Positions 14,757 to 15,830 of a DNA stretch of 15,830 bases are shown here, piece after piece; the first letter of the stretch is position 1; every line of letters begins with the position of its first letter. Position numbers and translations under genes: made by a program. The notes below the pieces were generated by a model. It searched no databases. It saw only the letters and a list, made by a program, of their open reading frames with translations, and was not told the origin of the DNA. This stretch comes from CAZVXI01 sp964631295 (GTDB lineage Bacteria > Planctomycetota > Phycisphaerae > Phycisphaerales > SM1A02), in NCBI GenBank assembly GCA_964631295.1, contig CAZVXI010000061.1:1-15830 (forward strand), given 5' to 3'.

Positions 14757-14840
14757 AATCCCGTAACGTTCTGCCGGAAAACGACTTATGGAACGGAGAT
14801 CCGGGGCTTGTATGTTGTGGATAACGTCCACGGCAGCGCC

Positions 14841-14872
14841 AAAGAAAAGCCCGGACACATGGGTGCCCGGGC
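14841..14872 (-). terminator. intrinsic terminator of pnp, copy 2 of the repeated element
   Basis: The same GC-rich hairpin (14849-14854 with 14867-14872, inner GTG/CAC) followed by TTTTCTTT as at 12289-12320, differing only at one loop base. It starts 34 nt after the pnp stop. Confidence 0.88.
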
Positions 14873-14906
14873 GTGGGATCGATTGAGTTGGAGCGGATAG
14901 AACAGA

Positions 14907-15830
14907 TCAGCCTGCGCTGCCGGCGGGCTGCTGTTGCCTGCTGGGTTTGCTGCCGCCTTCAGCGCCAGCATCATCCCCGCCGGCACCCTCTTCATCTGCG
15001 AGTGCTGCGCGACGACTGAGCTTGATGCGGCCGTTGTCGTCGACGTTGAGGACCTTCACCTTGATAACATCGCCGATCTTGACGACGTTCTCGACTTTCT
15101 CGACGTAGCCATCTGCCAACTCGGAGATATGACACATTCCATCGGTGCCGGGCGCGAGTTCGACAAACGCGCCGAAGTCCTTCGTGGAGACGACCTTGCC
15201 CTGGTAGATGGTGCCGACCTTGATTTCTGCGCCGAGCGCTTCGACCTCTGCCTTGGCGAGTTCGGCGGCTTCGCCATCGGTCGAGGAGATGAACACGGTG
15301 CCATCGTCTTCGACTTCGATGACGGTGCCGGTGCGTTCCTGAATGGACCGGATCATCTTGCCGCCCGGGCCGATGAGCTTGCCGATCTTTTCCGGGTCGA
15401 TCATGACAGTGAGCATGCGCGGTGCGTACTTGCTCATGTCCTCGCGTGGTGCGGGGATGACAGCTTCCATCGCATCGATGATTTCGAGACGGCCCTTGCG
15501 TGCCTGCTCGAAGATCTGTTCGACTTCTTCAAACCACAGGCCGCGCGCCTTGAGGTCGAGTTGGATGCCTGTGATGCCTTCGCGCGTGCCTGAGACTTTG
15601 AAGTCCATCTCGCCGAAGAAGTCTTCCTCGCCGAGAATATCGGTGACGTGCGACACCGTTCCATCATCTGATGTGAACCGCCCGACTGAAATGCCCGCAC
15701 AGGTCGCCTTGATCGGGACGCCGGCGTCCATCATCGCCAGGCAGCCGCCACAGACGGACGCCATCGATGATGAACCGTTGGATTCTGTGATGTCGCTGAC
15801 GATGCGGACGGTGTAGGGGAACTCTTGCAT
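14907..15830 (-). CDS. pnp: polyribonucleotide nucleotidyltransferase (PNPase), C-terminal part (5' end outside the window)
   Basis: PNPase degrades RNA 3'-to-5' by phosphorolysis and works in RNA turnover in the cytoplasm. The last 307 residues are visible and the frame runs off the window edge, so the ATG at 15830 is internal. The second RNase PH-like domain shows RIVSDITESNGSSSMASVCGG and GEEDFFGEMDFKVSGT; the acidic and basic residues that correspond to the catalytic Asp486, Asp492 and Lys494 of E. coli are kept (Asp70, Asp76, Lys78 of the fragment). A KH domain follows (about 137-200, with GKLIGPGGKMI at 150-160), then an S1 RNA-binding domain (about 206-276: GKVVSTKDFGAFVELAPGTDGMCHISEL). 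The acidic, Gly-rich tail ends QQQPAGSAG. The domain order is normal for the family. Confidence 0.97.
   Translation of the reverse strand: MQEFPYTVRIVSDITESNGSSSMASVCGGCLAMMDAGVPIKATCAGISVGRFTSDDGTVSHVTDILGEEDFFGEMDFKVSGTREGITGIQLDLKARGLWFEEVEQIFEQARKGRLEIIDAMEAVIPAPREDMSKYAPRMLTVMIDPEKIGKLIGPGGKMIRSIQERTGTVIEVEDDGTVFISSTDGEAAELAKAEVEALGAEIKVGTIYQGKVVSTKDFGAFVELAPGTDGMCHISELADGYVEKVENVVKIGDVIKVKVLNVDDNGRIKLSRRAALADEEGAGGDDAGAEGGSKPSRQQQPAGSAG

Noticed and set aside
14697..14900. Small plus-strand open frame with a Lys/Arg/Glu repeat
   Set aside because: The repeat is only translation of the GAAA microsatellite, and the frame runs into the pnp terminator.
1..15830. CRISPR arrays, tRNA/rRNA genes, insertion sequences
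   Set aside because: I saw no regularly spaced direct repeats, no cloverleaf-like segments with CCA-end features, and no transposase motifs or flanking inverted repeats.

Overview
The window looks like a chromosomal stretch of a planctomycete, possibly of the Phycisphaerae. The main reason is the minus-strand block at 6027-12104, where a DUF1501 protein, a cytochrome c/DUF1549/DUF1553 protein and a DUF2231/cytochrome c/leucine-rich-repeat protein sit together, an arrangement largely confined to planctomycetes. H-X9-DG-like pseudopilins and small lipoproteins also fit. Most of the sequence is GC-rich. The taxonomic call comes from gene content and was not tested by a search.

Layout. Positions 1-5980 read on the plus strand: the 3' part of recQ, two overlapping small lipoprotein genes that look like tandem paralogs, a pseudopilin-like gene, a secreted deiodinase-family protein, and mqnC of the futalosine menaquinone pathway. 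mqnC converges on the minus-strand operon, with a shared hairpin at 5965-5991 between them. From 6027 to 15830 everything is on the minus strand. In order of transcription this is the 3' part of pnp, a repeated intrinsic terminator, a secreted helical protein of unknown function, a Cys-rich secreted protein that appears frameshifted, a second copy of the same terminator, and then the three-gene membrane/cytochrome operon.

Most notable result. The reading frame 3495-4532 is interrupted only by a TGA at 3756-3758, inside the motif GSYT-TGA-PPF. This matches the deiodinase active site GSCT-Sec-PPF. The protein after the TGA keeps deiodinase-family landmarks (IADF..VYI.EAHA.DG, and later RGPWGF). 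Just after the TGA is a bulged hairpin whose 5-nt loop is AGGTT. Its GGU lies 18-20 nt past the UGA, almost as in the E. coli fdhF SECIS. I read the gene as a full-length, exported, deiodinase-like selenoprotein with a C-terminal beta-rich domain. An annotation that treats TGA as a stop would split it in two. It implies that the host decodes UGA as selenocysteine.

Working together. The cytochrome/DUF1501 genes overlap or nearly touch (4-nt overlap, 7-nt gap) and probably form one translationally coupled unit acting at the cell envelope. The lipoprotein pair also overlaps by one base. The other neighbours (RecQ, MqnC, PNPase) are housekeeping genes with no evident link to the deiodinase-like protein.
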